From: Maribacter sp.
Lineage (GTDB): Bacteria > Bacteroidota > Bacteroidia > Flavobacteriales > Flavobacteriaceae
Assembly: GCA_018679695.1 (NCBI GenBank)
Contig: JAHHKH010000300.1
Location: 1-46,418 of the forward strand
Length of the DNA: 46,418 bases
Direction of reading: 5' to 3'
The notes under the pieces: generated by a model
Database searches by the model: none
What the model saw: only the letters and a program-made list of their open reading frames with translations
Told to the model about the DNA's origin: nothing
Shown: piece by piece, positions 1 to 7,899 of the stretch
Layout: each line of letters opens with the position of its first letter
How positions within the stretch are numbered: position 1 is the stretch's first letter
Made by a program: the position numbers and the translations under genes

Positions 1-1036
1 AGCTGCTGCCCGCCCCGGCGGTACAACCATAGCAATGTTGTGAAATAATGATGTTTCTATCGTTCAAGAGGTCTTCATTGTAATCTTTAATATGTTTCAC
101 CTTACTAGCTACTTTCAAATCTAACATTTGGTTGAAATCACAATCATAAAGCCATCCGTCCCAACTAATGGAAATGGTATTTGTGCACATTACATTCTCA
201 ACAGCTGTAGGGTTATAGGCCTCAACCAAGGCATACATATAGTCTTCATAGTTTTCAGAAGCGATCAAATAATCCAAAAATCGCGCAATGGGCAAATTGG
301 TAATTGCAAATAGATTATGAAACTGAATATCAAAATCTTCCTTAAGGGCCTTTTTAAAATCTTTTTCCATGGCCACTTGATCTCCAGGCAAATATGCCCC
401 AGAAGGATTGTATACCAGGTCCAAACGTAAGCTGTTATTTGGCAAACCATATCCAATCGCATTCAGTTCCTGAAGTGCCTTTATAGATTTGTCAAAAACA
501 CCATCGCCCCTCTGTCTGTCTGTTTTTCCCTTTGTATAGTGCGGCATGGAAGAAATGACATGTACATTATGTTTTTTAAAGAATTCAGGCAAATCGTGAT
601 ATTTTTTGTTAGCCCTGATAATGGTCAAATTAGAACGTACAATGAAATCCTTTATCCCTGCCTTTGACGCTTTTTCTACAAACCAGCGAAAATTGGGGTT
701 CATTTCAGGGGCACCACCAGTAAGGTCCAGCGTATGGGCCCCGGTATTTCGTATTACCTCTAGACATAATTGCATGGTTTCCCGGGTCATTATCTCTTTA
801 CGGTCTGGCCCCGCATCAACATGGCAGTGTTCACATACCTGATTACACATATAGCCTACATTGATCTGTAATATTTCCAATTTCTTTGGTTTCAATGGAA
901 AATGACCTGTATTGGCAATTTTGTCCCTAAAATAGGGGAGTTCACCTTCCGCGAAAATACCACCATTCAGGATTTTCAATTGCTCATTTGTTTCGGCAAG
1001 CTCGTCATGTCTTGCATGGAGTGATTTTGTTACCAT
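1..1036 (-). CDS. arsS: Arsenosugar biosynthesis radical SAM protein ArsS (3' end cut by window edge)
   Basis: This reading frame stays open from an ATG at 1034-1036 to the left edge, giving 345 codons without a stop. Residues 64-71 carry the radical SAM CxxxCxxC motif (Cys64, Cys68, Cys71), followed by HVDAGPDR, and the visible end has CYGCTAGAGSS, a Cys-rich C-terminal motif characteristic of the ArsS family. ArsS enzymes are known to use a 5'-deoxyadenosyl radical chemistry to build the arsenic-adenosine (arsenosugar) product from methylated arsenic. It is the third gene of a minus-strand run with a DUF2064 glycosyltransferase and an AhpD-like protein, which supports the assignment. The C-terminus is missing only because the window ends. 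An arsenite methyltransferase (ArsM) would be expected nearby and is not in view. Confidence 0.9.
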   Translation of the reverse strand, partial: MVTKSLHARHDELAETNEQLKILNGGIFAEGELPYFRDKIANTGHFPLKPKKLEILQINVGYMCNQVCEHCHVDAGPDRKEIMTRETMQLCLEVIRNTGAHTLDLTGGAPEMNPNFRWFVEKASKAGIKDFIVRSNLTIIRANKKYHDLPEFFKKHNVHVISSMPHYTKGKTDRQRGDGVFDKSIKALQELNAIGYGLPNNSLRLDLVYNPSGAYLPGDQVAMEKDFKKALKEDFDIQFHNLFAITNLPIARFLDYLIASENYEDYMYALVEAYNPTAVENVMCTNTISISWDGWLYDCDFNQMLDLKVASKVKHIKDYNEDLLNDRNIIISQHCYGCTAGAGSS

Positions 1037-1107
1037 TGCACCTTATTATTCATAAATGCTTTGTAGTTGTTGGTTTGGAAAACTAACAAACAACACCAAA
1101 AACATGT

Positions 1108-1443
1108 TTACATACTCAATTTATTGTACTTGTTCATCATTTGAACACCATGAACAAGGGTTGCTCCACTTTCTATGGCAGCCCCTGCATGAACGGCTTC
1201 CATCATTTCCTCTTTTGTGATTCCCTTTTGCAATCCGTCTTTGGTATAGGCATCAATACAATAGGGGCATTTTACCACATGGGCAACTGCCAGTGCAATC
1301 AATGATTTTTCCCTTGCAGATAAGGCTCCCTCCTCAAAAACCTTACCGTAATAATCAAAAAATTTTGTGCCCAATTCCTCGCTCCATTCGGTGATTTTAC
1401 CAAATTTTCGAAGATCGGTTGGATCGTAATATGAATTTGCCAT
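1108..1443 (-). CDS. Arsenosugar-cluster AhpD-like (carboxymuconolactone decarboxylase fold) protein
   Basis: A 111-residue protein of the AhpD/CMD alpha-helical fold. The core has the redox CxxC pair (Cys59-Pro-Tyr-Cys62) after the typical helix 'ALSAREKSLIALAVAHVV', and His/Glu residues follow at the positions used for proton relay in AhpD proteins. A short AhpD-like protein of this kind is a recurrent partner of ArsS and is annotated in many genomes as an arsenosugar biosynthesis-associated peroxidase-like protein; its exact reaction is not known to me. It lies 71 bp before arsS and 120 bp after the DUF2064 gene, on the same strand, so co-transcription is likely. Role in arsenosugar formation is inferred from family and context. 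Confidence 0.85.
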   Translation of the reverse strand: MANSYYDPTDLRKFGKITEWSEELGTKFFDYYGKVFEEGALSAREKSLIALAVAHVVKCPYCIDAYTKDGLQKGITKEEMMEAVHAGAAIESGATLVHGVQMMNKYNKLSM

Positions 1444-1563
1444 TGTATAATTTTAGATGAATTATGATTAAATGAGCGAAAATACCATTCACCTTGTAGC
1501 GAACAGAAAAATCACTGGCTGCTTAATTAAAATGATTGTTAATTTGAATCCGTCTAGGAATAT

Positions 1564-2268
1564 CTAAATAGGATAAAAGCTTAGAAGAAAGGGTGAGCCT
1601 CTATTATGATGCTTGTCAAGTTGAAACAAACCCAATATAGGAGAATCAACTCTAAGGTTAATGGAAGATGGTAATATGATCGATAGAATTACCTTATAAA
1701 TAAGGTTCGATAGGTTCTTGGTGAATTTAAGAATGATTTTCAAATCATTTTCACTGTCTATATCGTGAAACCGGCTTAATTCAACAATTTCAACTTTAGT
1801 GGAATACAATTCTCTCCTAAATTGTTTCCACAACTGGGCAGTTTGCCAGGGTAATCCCTTAAATGATGCAATATTAAAATCGGTTTTATGCAATCCCATT
1901 AGATAAAAGCCACCATCTGTTGAAGGTCCCAAAACAGCCTTTCCTGCTGCCATTATATTGGCACTTTTAAGAATTTGGGGTGCTCTAAGGTGCGGAGAAT
2001 CGTTGCCGATTGTAATAATCTGATCGTAACCCCTGTCATAAATAAACTGAATGGCATTGGCAAAGCGCTCGCCAAAAGTATTGCCTTTTTGTTCTTTCTC
2101 AGTTAAATGAAAATAGGGAAGCCCAGTTTTTTGAACGGTTTTCAAGGTGTGGTCCGAGAGTGCTTGGAACAAAACCTTAGCATTGTTGATCTTTTTGCAC
2201 TTCAACTCTTCCTTTGAAGAAAGGGCAAAAACTAAAATGGCCGTTTTATGTTCGTTCTTATCCTGCAT
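1564..2268 (-). CDS. DUF2064 / TIGR04282-type arsenosugar biosynthesis glycosyltransferase
   Basis: A 234-residue protein with hallmarks of the DUF2064 nucleotide-diphospho-sugar transferase-like family: an N-terminal beta strand 'TAILVFALSS', 'IGNDSPHL' around residues 87-93 and 'GPSTDGGFYLMGL' around 114-126. Members of this family sit in ArsS clusters and are thought to help assemble the sugar part of arsenosugars. The conserved domain ends near residue 185 ('FHDIDSENDLKIIL'); the remaining roughly 45 residues are hydrophobic and unlike a usual family C-terminus, so the tail may come from loss of the ancestral stop codon. It is the first gene of the minus-strand cluster. The ATG at 2266-2268 is preceded by a weak -7-like box. 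Confidence 0.82.
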   Translation of the reverse strand: MQDKNEHKTAILVFALSSKEELKCKKINNAKVLFQALSDHTLKTVQKTGLPYFHLTEKEQKGNTFGERFANAIQFIYDRGYDQIITIGNDSPHLRAPQILKSANIMAAGKAVLGPSTDGGFYLMGLHKTDFNIASFKGLPWQTAQLWKQFRRELYSTKVEIVELSRFHDIDSENDLKIILKFTKNLSNLIYKVILSIILPSSINLRVDSPILGLFQLDKHHNRGSPFLLSFYPI

Positions 2269-2285
2269 TATGAAAAGTATCGTCG

Positions 2286-2293
2286 TAAATTTA
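2286..2293 (-). promoter_or_regulatory. Possible -7 box of the arsenosugar cluster
   Basis: On the minus strand TAAATTTA lies 17 nt before the DUF2064 start codon. It differs from the Bacteroidota consensus TAnnTTTG at the last base, so it is a weak candidate. Confidence 0.3.
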
Positions 2294-2543
2294 CAACAAT
2301 ACCTATTGAATATATGTCGTTATTGAGCAATATTCTTTACGATAGACAGTTTTTCCCGAAAATAACCTTATTATCCAAAAATGACCAACTAGTCTCTTTT
2401 CTAGTTTTAAAATAATATCATACCATCCAGCTAAAGGGTCCATTTCCTTCGTTTTATCGACAAAATACACAATCCTTTCTATTTGGAATTCAAATCCGGA
2501 AACAACAGACCAAGGAGTTTGTGAATTACAGAAACAAAGAATT

Positions 2544-2563
2544 TCATTTATGCGAATAAATGA
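2544..2563 (-). terminator. AT-rich hairpin abutting the reductase stop codon
   Basis: An 8-bp perfect stem (TCATTTAT / ATAAATGA) with a 4-nt loop starts directly after the stop codon of the minus-strand reductase gene. The following bases are only moderately U-rich on that strand, so it may be a weak terminator or an mRNA 3'-end protector. Confidence 0.4.
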
Positions 2564-3616
2564 TTAAACATCGTCATAATCGACCTTTAGGGTAGGTGTT
2601 AAAGGTTTCGCCTGGCAGGTTAGGATGAAACCTTCTTGAATCTCACCATCGGTAAGTATCTGGTTTTTTACCATTTCGGCTTTTCCTTCAGTTATTCGGG
2701 CAATACAGGTGCTACAAACTCCACCTTGACAGGAATAAGGGGCGTCAATATTTTCTTTTAGAACGGTATCTAGTACAATATCGTTCTTGCCCATGGTCAA
2801 GGAAAACTCTTCATCATCCAATATGACCGTTAACTGGGTTTTACCATCTGAGGCAATCGGTGCGGTTTCTGCAATGGTTTCTGATGTTGTGAACAATTCG
2901 AAATAGATTTTTTCTTTCTCAATACCATTTTCCTGAAGGGTATTGCTTACCAAGTGGATCATGTCCTCGGGGCCACAAAGGTAAAAGGCATCAAAAGCGA
3001 TATCCTTATGTTTGTTTTTTAAGGCGTAATTAACGGTCGAGGTATCAATTCGCCCAAAAAGAGAACCTTCTTCGGGGGTTTTGCTATTGGTGAAGTAGAT
3101 AAAAAACCGATTGGCATATTCTAATTGCAGTTTAACCAATTCTTTATAGAACATGGTTTCTTTGTTTGATCTATTACCATACACCAATACAAATTTATTA
3201 TTGTGATTGCTGGCCAAAACAGCTTTTATTATACTCATAATCGGGGTAATTCCGCTGCCAGCGGCAAAGGCCGCAATATTTTTGGGCTCATCGCTTCTTT
3301 TAAAAAGAAACCGACCTTCAGGTGGCATTACTTCAAGTACATCGCCTTCTTTCAATTTGGTATTGGCAAATTCCGAGAATCCACCCTTATCCACCCTTTT
3401 CACACCAATGGTCATATAATCCCGTTTGGGCGAGGAGCTGATTGAATAGGCCCTTCGCAGCTCCTTTCCCTTAATTTCTTTCCTAAGGGTAATATACTGT
3501 CCGGGAACAAAGGCAAAGACCTGTTTTAACTCTTTAGGAATTTCAAACGTTATTGCGACCGAAGTTGGGGTCAGTTGTTTTATATTTTGTACGGTTAGCG
3601 GGTAAAAATCGGCCAT
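2564..3616 (-). CDS. PaaE-like ferredoxin--NAD(P)H reductase with C-terminal [2Fe-2S] domain
   Basis: A 350-residue flavoprotein reductase in three parts. An N-terminal FAD-binding barrel carries 'RAYSISSSP' (RxYS flavin motif), a middle nucleotide-binding domain carries 'GSGITP', and a C-terminal plant-type ferredoxin domain has Cys296, Cys301, Cys304 and Cys334 (Cx4Cx2C...C). This layout matches PaaE/HmpX-like oxygenase reductases, which pass electrons from NAD(P)H through FAD and the iron-sulfur cluster to an oxygenase. No phenylacetate paaABCD genes are present here, so the electron acceptor is unknown and I give no symbol. The start ATG (3614-3616) follows a consensus -7 box on the same strand at 3644-3651. 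It is transcribed divergently from the padR gene. Confidence 0.85.
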   Translation of the reverse strand: MADFYPLTVQNIKQLTPTSVAITFEIPKELKQVFAFVPGQYITLRKEIKGKELRRAYSISSSPKRDYMTIGVKRVDKGGFSEFANTKLKEGDVLEVMPPEGRFLFKRSDEPKNIAAFAAGSGITPIMSIIKAVLASNHNNKFVLVYGNRSNKETMFYKELVKLQLEYANRFFIYFTNSKTPEEGSLFGRIDTSTVNYALKNKHKDIAFDAFYLCGPEDMIHLVSNTLQENGIEKEKIYFELFTTSETIAETAPIASDGKTQLTVILDDEEFSLTMGKNDIVLDTVLKENIDAPYSCQGGVCSTCIARITEGKAEMVKNQILTDGEIQEGFILTCQAKPLTPTLKVDYDDV

Positions 3617-3643
3617 ATTTTCTTATTTCATAAAGTTGAAGTG

Positions 3644-3651
3644 CAAAATTA
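3644..3651 (-). promoter_or_regulatory. -7 promoter box of the reductase gene
   Basis: Minus-strand TAATTTTG matches the Bacteroidota consensus TAnnTTTG and lies 27 nt before the start codon. No clear -33 element was identified. Confidence 0.5.
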
Positions 3652-3702
3652 AGCATTGGTGTTTCGATATAAAACGGAAACAGGAAAAAAACATACCTAA
3701 AA

Positions 3703-3718
3703 TACTTATGCATAAGTA
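3703..3718. promoter_or_regulatory. Perfect 16-bp palindrome, candidate PadR operator
   Basis: TACTTATGCATAAGTA is a perfect palindrome of 16 bp in the padR/reductase divergent region. It ends 9 bp before the predicted padR -7 box, so a bound dimer would sit between the -33 and -7 positions and block polymerase. PadR regulators are known to bind short palindromes and often repress their own operon. Binding here is inferred. Confidence 0.6.
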
Positions 3719-3727
3719 AATTATGTA

Positions 3728-3735
3728 TATATTTG
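3728..3735 (+). promoter_or_regulatory. -7 promoter box of the padR operon
   Basis: TATATTTG is an exact match to TAnnTTTG. It lies 65 nt before the chosen padR ATG and just downstream of the 16-bp palindrome. Confidence 0.55.
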
Positions 3736-3800
3736 AACGGCATATCAAAACGAGCATGCTTGTTTGTTTGACAGGCAGTCGAGAACGAAGTAATCAATAC

Positions 3801-4139
3801 ATGGGAAACTCCAAACTATACAAAGGAAGTCTTAACACTATTATCTTGAAGTTGCTTGAAGAGCAGGGCAAGATGTATGGGTATGAGATTACGCAAAAAG
3901 TAAAGGAATTGACCAAAGGGCAATTGAAAATTACCGAGGGGGCATTGTATCCTGCCTTACACAAATTAGAGGCAGAAGGACTTTTGGATGTTGAGGTGGC
4001 CAAGGTAGATAACCGGCTTCGCAAGTATTATAAGTTGACCGAGGAAGGCGAAAAGGAAACTGTAAACCGCTTGGCTGAATTGGAGGACTTTATTCGCAGT
4101 ATGCAACATTTGGTAAACCCGGATTGGAGTATTAATTGA
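3801..4139 (+). CDS. PadR family transcriptional regulator
   Basis: A 112-residue winged-helix regulator. 'YKGSLNTIILKLLEEQGKMYGYEITQKV' and 'ITEGALYPALHKLEAEGLL' are the classic PadR N-terminal helix and recognition-helix segments, and 'RLRKYYKLTEEGEKE' is the wing and start of the dimerisation helix. I chose the ATG at 3801 because the protein then begins MGNSKLYKGSL, as family members do; the frame is open further upstream but that part is not PadR-like. Its stop overlaps a TTG by two bases and the membrane-protein gene starts 9 bp later, so the two are co-transcribed. The palindrome at 3703-3718 is a likely autoregulatory operator. The ligand or signal is unknown. Confidence 0.92.
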   Translation: MGNSKLYKGSLNTIILKLLEEQGKMYGYEITQKVKELTKGQLKITEGALYPALHKLEAEGLLDVEVAKVDNRLRKYYKLTEEGEKETVNRLAELEDFIRSMQHLVNPDWSIN

Positions 4140-4147
4140 ATAAGGCC

Positions 4148-4813
4148 ATGAAACTAACACAAGACCAAATACTGCAAATAGAGACCTACCTTAATTTTAA
4201 GGAGTTGACCCATTTAGATTTACAAAATGAGGTATTGGATCATATGGCCACTGATATTGAAAAGCATATTAGGCATGGATCAAATTTTAAACAAGCTTTC
4301 AAAAATGTCATTTCCGATTGGAATCATGAATTATCTGAACATTCGAGTTGGTTTATTGGATGGGTATGGACCGGACCTCGGATTTTGATTGATAAGGGAG
4401 TTAAAAAGACAAAACAAATATATCTAAGAACGCTGCTTGCAACTCTTGCTGTTGCAATGACTATTCATTTAATCCATAATACTTTAATTGATATGGAGCC
4501 AAGTAAGTTTTTGAATCTAATTGTTGGGTCTGCCTATATCGTTATTTTCTTTTTGATTCTCCTTTTCTTTTGGAGAATAAAGGCAACCGATTATCAATCT
4601 ACGTATAGTTTTTTATTTAAAATCAACGCCATAGGTTTTGCCTTTATGTACCTTGCTTTTAATCCAATCTTGCTGGATAGAACCATGATTTTCGGGAAAG
4701 AAGAAACGTATTATTGGGCATTGTTATTCCATTCTTTTCTCTTTTCTTTTGCGTATTCATTTTGGGATTTATATAAATCACACTTTTCTTCTAAAAAACT
4801 AGTATTAAGTTGA
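4148..4813 (+). CDS. Four-helix membrane protein with N-terminal helical domain, PadR-associated (paralog 1)
   Basis: A 221-residue protein with an N-terminal soluble helical region of about 90 residues ('KLTQDQI...LDLQNEVLDHMATDIEKHI') followed by four predicted membrane segments. The N-terminal pattern (DLQ-E-x-x-DH-x-A-x-x-IE) resembles the DUF1700/HAAS-type sensor domains that accompany PadR regulators; this likeness is by eye. It follows padR directly and its last 4 bp overlap the start of its paralog. An in-frame TTG at 4136 overlapping the padR stop is possible, but ATG 4148 aligns exactly with the N-terminus of the paralog (MKLTQDQI against MNLSQDQI). A role as membrane partner or anti-regulator of PadR is inferred only from context. 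Confidence 0.8.
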   Translation: MKLTQDQILQIETYLNFKELTHLDLQNEVLDHMATDIEKHIRHGSNFKQAFKNVISDWNHELSEHSSWFIGWVWTGPRILIDKGVKKTKQIYLRTLLATLAVAMTIHLIHNTLIDMEPSKFLNLIVGSAYIVIFFLILLFFWRIKATDYQSTYSFLFKINAIGFAFMYLAFNPILLDRTMIFGKEETYYWALLFHSFLFSFAYSFWDLYKSHFSSKKLVLS

Positions 4814-5502
4814 ATCTATCCCAAGACCAAATACAAGAACTTTATAAATTCACCCGCAAGCATTTTGTTGAACACTTCGATTTACAAACCGAGTTGATGG
4901 ATCATTTGGCCAATGGAATTGAGCAGCAAATAGCTCGGCAGCCTAAATTGACCTTTAAAGAAGCGCTTGATTTGGAATTCAAGAAATTCGGGGTCTTTGG
5001 TTTTCACGATGTTGTTAAGGAAAAGACCAAGGCCATGGAAAAGCGCTATTGGAAAATTTTCCTTGGTTTTTACAAAGAATATTTTAAACCTCCAAAGGTG
5101 CTCATATTATTTGCTGCAACGATATTGTTATTTCTTGTATTGGGAGTACTGCCCGTTGAAACCAGCAAATATATTCCTGGACTGGCAATAATGCTTGTTT
5201 TAGTTTTATTTCTTATCAATGTTTTTCGAAACAAAAGAAAACAAAGATCCAAAACCAGAAAATGGTTATTGGAGGATATGATTGCGGCTAATGGCAATAT
5301 TTTTATGTATTTAAATTTTGCACTACAGATTTTGCTTTTCCCTAATCTCATAAAATGGCCTTTGGTAAGTTCCCTTGGTATGTTTATGGTTTCTTTTGTG
5401 GTGGTCCTCATAGGTGTATTATTTCATGTTATGGTCAATATTATCCCTAAAAAAACCGAAGAACTCTTAGCTGAAACCTATCCTGAGTACAAAATGGAAT
5501 GA
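4810..5502 (+). CDS. Four-helix membrane protein, PadR-associated (paralog 2, TTG start)
   Basis: A 230-residue paralog of the preceding gene. It shares the N-terminal pattern ('NLSQDQIQELYKF', 'FDLQTELMDHLANGIEQQI') and then has four predicted membrane helices separated by a basic loop ('RNKRKQRSKTRK'). It starts at a TTG that overlaps the upstream stop in a TTGA arrangement, typical of translational coupling. No ATG gives the conserved N-terminus. Helix-loop details differ strongly from paralog 1 after residue 70, so the duplication is old. The function is unknown. It may be a sensor or a subunit that acts with the ABC transporter 60 bp downstream. Confidence 0.78.
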   Translation: MNLSQDQIQELYKFTRKHFVEHFDLQTELMDHLANGIEQQIARQPKLTFKEALDLEFKKFGVFGFHDVVKEKTKAMEKRYWKIFLGFYKEYFKPPKVLILFAATILLFLVLGVLPVETSKYIPGLAIMLVLVLFLINVFRNKRKQRSKTRKWLLEDMIAANGNIFMYLNFALQILLFPNLIKWPLVSSLGMFMVSFVVVLIGVLFHVMVNIIPKKTEELLAETYPEYKME

Positions 5503-5561
5503 ATTATGTAACAAAATCACTTTTATAAATACTAACTCCACAGAACAAATTACCAACCCCT

Positions 5562-7031
5562 ATGTTCAAACTCTTTTTTAGCCTTCAATGGAAAGCCTTT
5601 TTCAGATCTTCGAACTTTGGAAAAAGCCTCGCGCTGAAATTACTAATGGGCTTTTTTGCCATTTATATGATGGTCTCTTTTGCAGGTCTAGGTGCGGCCC
5701 TCTTTTTTATCCTAAAGAAAATCTACCCCGATATTGATCCTATGCTTACCCTTAGTGGCTATATGTTGTATTGGATCCTGATAGAGCTATTCGTACGCTA
5801 TTTTATGCAAAAACTTCCGGTAATGGACGTGAGGCCAATGTTAATCAATCCCATAAAAAAGAGCAGTATCACACATTATATTCTCGCAAAATCAGGATTC
5901 TCGGGGTACAATTTCATGGCCTTATTCATGGCTGTGCCATTTGCCGTGGTATTATTGTCTCAAGGTTATCCCATATTGAATGTATTGATCTGGTTATTTA
6001 CCATTATTTGTATTGTGCTTACGATCAACTACACAAATTTCATCATCAATAAGAGCGATAAAGTACTTATTGTATTAGGCGGGTTAATTGCAGTACTATA
6101 CGGTTTGGAAAATTTTGGTGTACTCCCGGTAAAGGAGTTCGCAGGAAAAGTGTTTTATAGTTTGTACCAAAATCCCATTTTGGCTTTGATTCCTTTGGGT
6201 CTTGTCCTAGGCACCTATTTTGTCAATTATAATTTCTTAAGAAAAAAGCTATACTTGGATGCATCCCTTAAGAAGAAGACCAAAGAAGCTGTAACCGCAG
6301 ACCTGTCATGGACAAAACGTTTTGGTGACATCGCTCCTTTTCTTCAGTTGGATCTAAAATTGATCTGGAGAAATAAACGTACCAAAATGCAGGTGTTCAT
6401 TTCCCTGGCGATGATCCTTTATGGACTTATTTTTTATGGAATGGATGCTTACGGGGAAACAAGTACCATTTACCTCTTCGTGGGTATTTTTATGACAGGG
6501 ATCTTCCTATCAAACTTTGGGCAGTTTATACCGGCATGGGACAGTGAATACTATGGTATGATGATGTCACAGAATATTCCACTAAGAAAATATTTGGAAT
6601 CTAAGGCTGGACTCATTTATGTGAGCGTGGTCGTTATGTTTTTACTTTCAATACCCTATGTGTACTTTGGCTGGAAGGCCCTGGCGATCAATTTCAGTTC
6701 TGCCCTATATAATTTAGGAGTTAATGTCCCGGTAATTTTGTTTTTTGGTTCCATGAACAAAAAACGAATAGACCTTGGTAAAAGTGCAATTGGGAATACA
6801 CAGGGAATCAGCGCTACCCAATTTTTGGTGATGTTGCCTCTAATGCTTGTACCTTGCCTAATCTATTTTGGGTTAAAGATGCTCATTTCTTTCGAGGTGG
6901 CAATAGCGGCTCTTACTATGATGGGGATTATTGGTTTTGCCTTTAGAAAGCCACTTTTGGATAGGGTTACAGAGGCCTATAGAAAAAAGAAATACGGTAT
7001 GATAGCCGGTTTTAAAGAACAAAACAGTTAA
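5562..7031 (+). CDS. DUF5687 family ABC-transporter permease-like protein
   Basis: A 489-residue integral membrane protein with about 12 predicted transmembrane segments and no periplasmic domain, matching the DUF5687 family, which is common in Bacteroidota and usually paired with an ABC ATPase. The cytoplasmic stretch 'SWTKRFGDIAPFLQLDLKLIWRNKRTK' (residues about 247-273) resembles the coupling region before the second half of ABC-2 type permeases. The gene lies 59 bp after the paired membrane proteins and 100 bp before an ATPase gene, all on one strand. I infer that it forms the membrane part of an exporter with that ATPase. The substrate is unknown. Confidence 0.8.
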   Translation: MFKLFFSLQWKAFFRSSNFGKSLALKLLMGFFAIYMMVSFAGLGAALFFILKKIYPDIDPMLTLSGYMLYWILIELFVRYFMQKLPVMDVRPMLINPIKKSSITHYILAKSGFSGYNFMALFMAVPFAVVLLSQGYPILNVLIWLFTIICIVLTINYTNFIINKSDKVLIVLGGLIAVLYGLENFGVLPVKEFAGKVFYSLYQNPILALIPLGLVLGTYFVNYNFLRKKLYLDASLKKKTKEAVTADLSWTKRFGDIAPFLQLDLKLIWRNKRTKMQVFISLAMILYGLIFYGMDAYGETSTIYLFVGIFMTGIFLSNFGQFIPAWDSEYYGMMMSQNIPLRKYLESKAGLIYVSVVVMFLLSIPYVYFGWKALAINFSSALYNLGVNVPVILFFGSMNKKRIDLGKSAIGNTQGISATQFLVMLPLMLVPCLIYFGLKMLISFEVAIAALTMMGIIGFAFRKPLLDRVTEAYRKKKYGMIAGFKEQNS

Positions 7032-7131
7032 AAATTATTGTCACATAGAGTACAGTCGGGATGGTTAGGAACACGAAGCGACTTTGAATATATTCGGACT
7101 ACAGCTCTACTAGTAATTTAGAATTTAAATA

Positions 7132-7851
7132 ATGATAACAACACAAAATTTAACCAAGAAGTACGGGAACCAATTGGTTTTGAATATAGAACATCTGGAG
7201 ATTCCCAAAGGGCAGAGTTTTGGTCTGGTGGGCAACAATGGTGCGGGCAAGACCACTTATTTTAGTTTATTACTGGATCTGATCCAACCTACTACCGGCC
7301 ATATTATCAATAACGGTGTTCAGGTGAATACCAGTGAAGACTGGAAACCCTTCACCTCCTCCTTTATTGATGAATCGTTTTTGATCGGTTACCTGACTCC
7401 AGAGGAGTATTTCTATTTCATTGGTGAATTACGGGGTGAGAACAAAGCGGATGTAGATGCGTTGCTGTCGAATTTCGAAGACCTCTTCCATGGTGAAATA
7501 TTGAACCAAAAAAAGTTTTTACGGGACCTATCCAAAGGCAACCAAAAGAAAGCCGGTATTGTTGCTTCCTTCATTGGGAATCCCGAAGTAATTATATTGG
7601 ATGAACCTTTTGCCAATTTGGATCCGACCACACAAATACGATTAAAGGCCATTATAAAAGATTTGGCTGCCCGGCAAGGGGTAACGGTTTTAGTATCGAG
7701 TCATGACCTTATGCACGTGACCGAGGTTTGCGAACGTATTGTCGTATTGAACAAGGGCGAAGTTGTTAAGGATATTCAAACATCTACCGAGACCTTGAAA
7801 GAACTCGAAAACTTCTTTGCCGGCACACCTTTAAGTGTTGACGAAGAATAA
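7132..7851 (+). CDS. ABC transporter ATP-binding protein (partner of DUF5687 permease)
   Basis: A 239-residue ABC ATPase with the full motif set: Walker A GNNGAGKTT (residues 34-42), signature LSKGNQ (133-138, a variant of LSGGQ), Walker B VIILDEPF (153-160) and the switch histidine His191 in SSHD. The variant signature is common in exporters of the ABC-2 class. It is a soluble subunit expected to dock on the DUF5687 permease encoded just upstream. With padR and the two membrane paralogs it makes a five-gene unit. The substrate cannot be predicted. Confidence 0.92.
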   Translation: MITTQNLTKKYGNQLVLNIEHLEIPKGQSFGLVGNNGAGKTTYFSLLLDLIQPTTGHIINNGVQVNTSEDWKPFTSSFIDESFLIGYLTPEEYFYFIGELRGENKADVDALLSNFEDLFHGEILNQKKFLRDLSKGNQKKAGIVASFIGNPEVIILDEPFANLDPTTQIRLKAIIKDLAARQGVTVLVSSHDLMHVTEVCERIVVLNKGEVVKDIQTSTETLKELENFFAGTPLSVDEE

Positions 7852-7899
7852 CCTTCAAAGCAAATAACAAGCCTATTTTTAACCTTCCTAGTGCTTACT

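Larger units (their letters stand above)
2269..2563. other. Intergenic stretch without a gene
   Basis: About 295 bp between the arsenosugar cluster and the reductase gene. Apart from the hairpin at its right end (2544-2563) and the weak promoter-like box at 2286-2293, I see no coding potential, tRNA-like fold or repeat. Confidence 0.5.

Noticed and set aside
128-462. Short open frames on both strands inside arsS
   Set aside because: They are out-of-frame shadows of the arsS coding region, which is continuous and carries the family motifs.
2564-3616. Naming the reductase paaE as part of a phenylacetate pathway
   Set aside because: The domain layout fits, but no other paa gene is in the neighbourhood, so the pathway is not supported.
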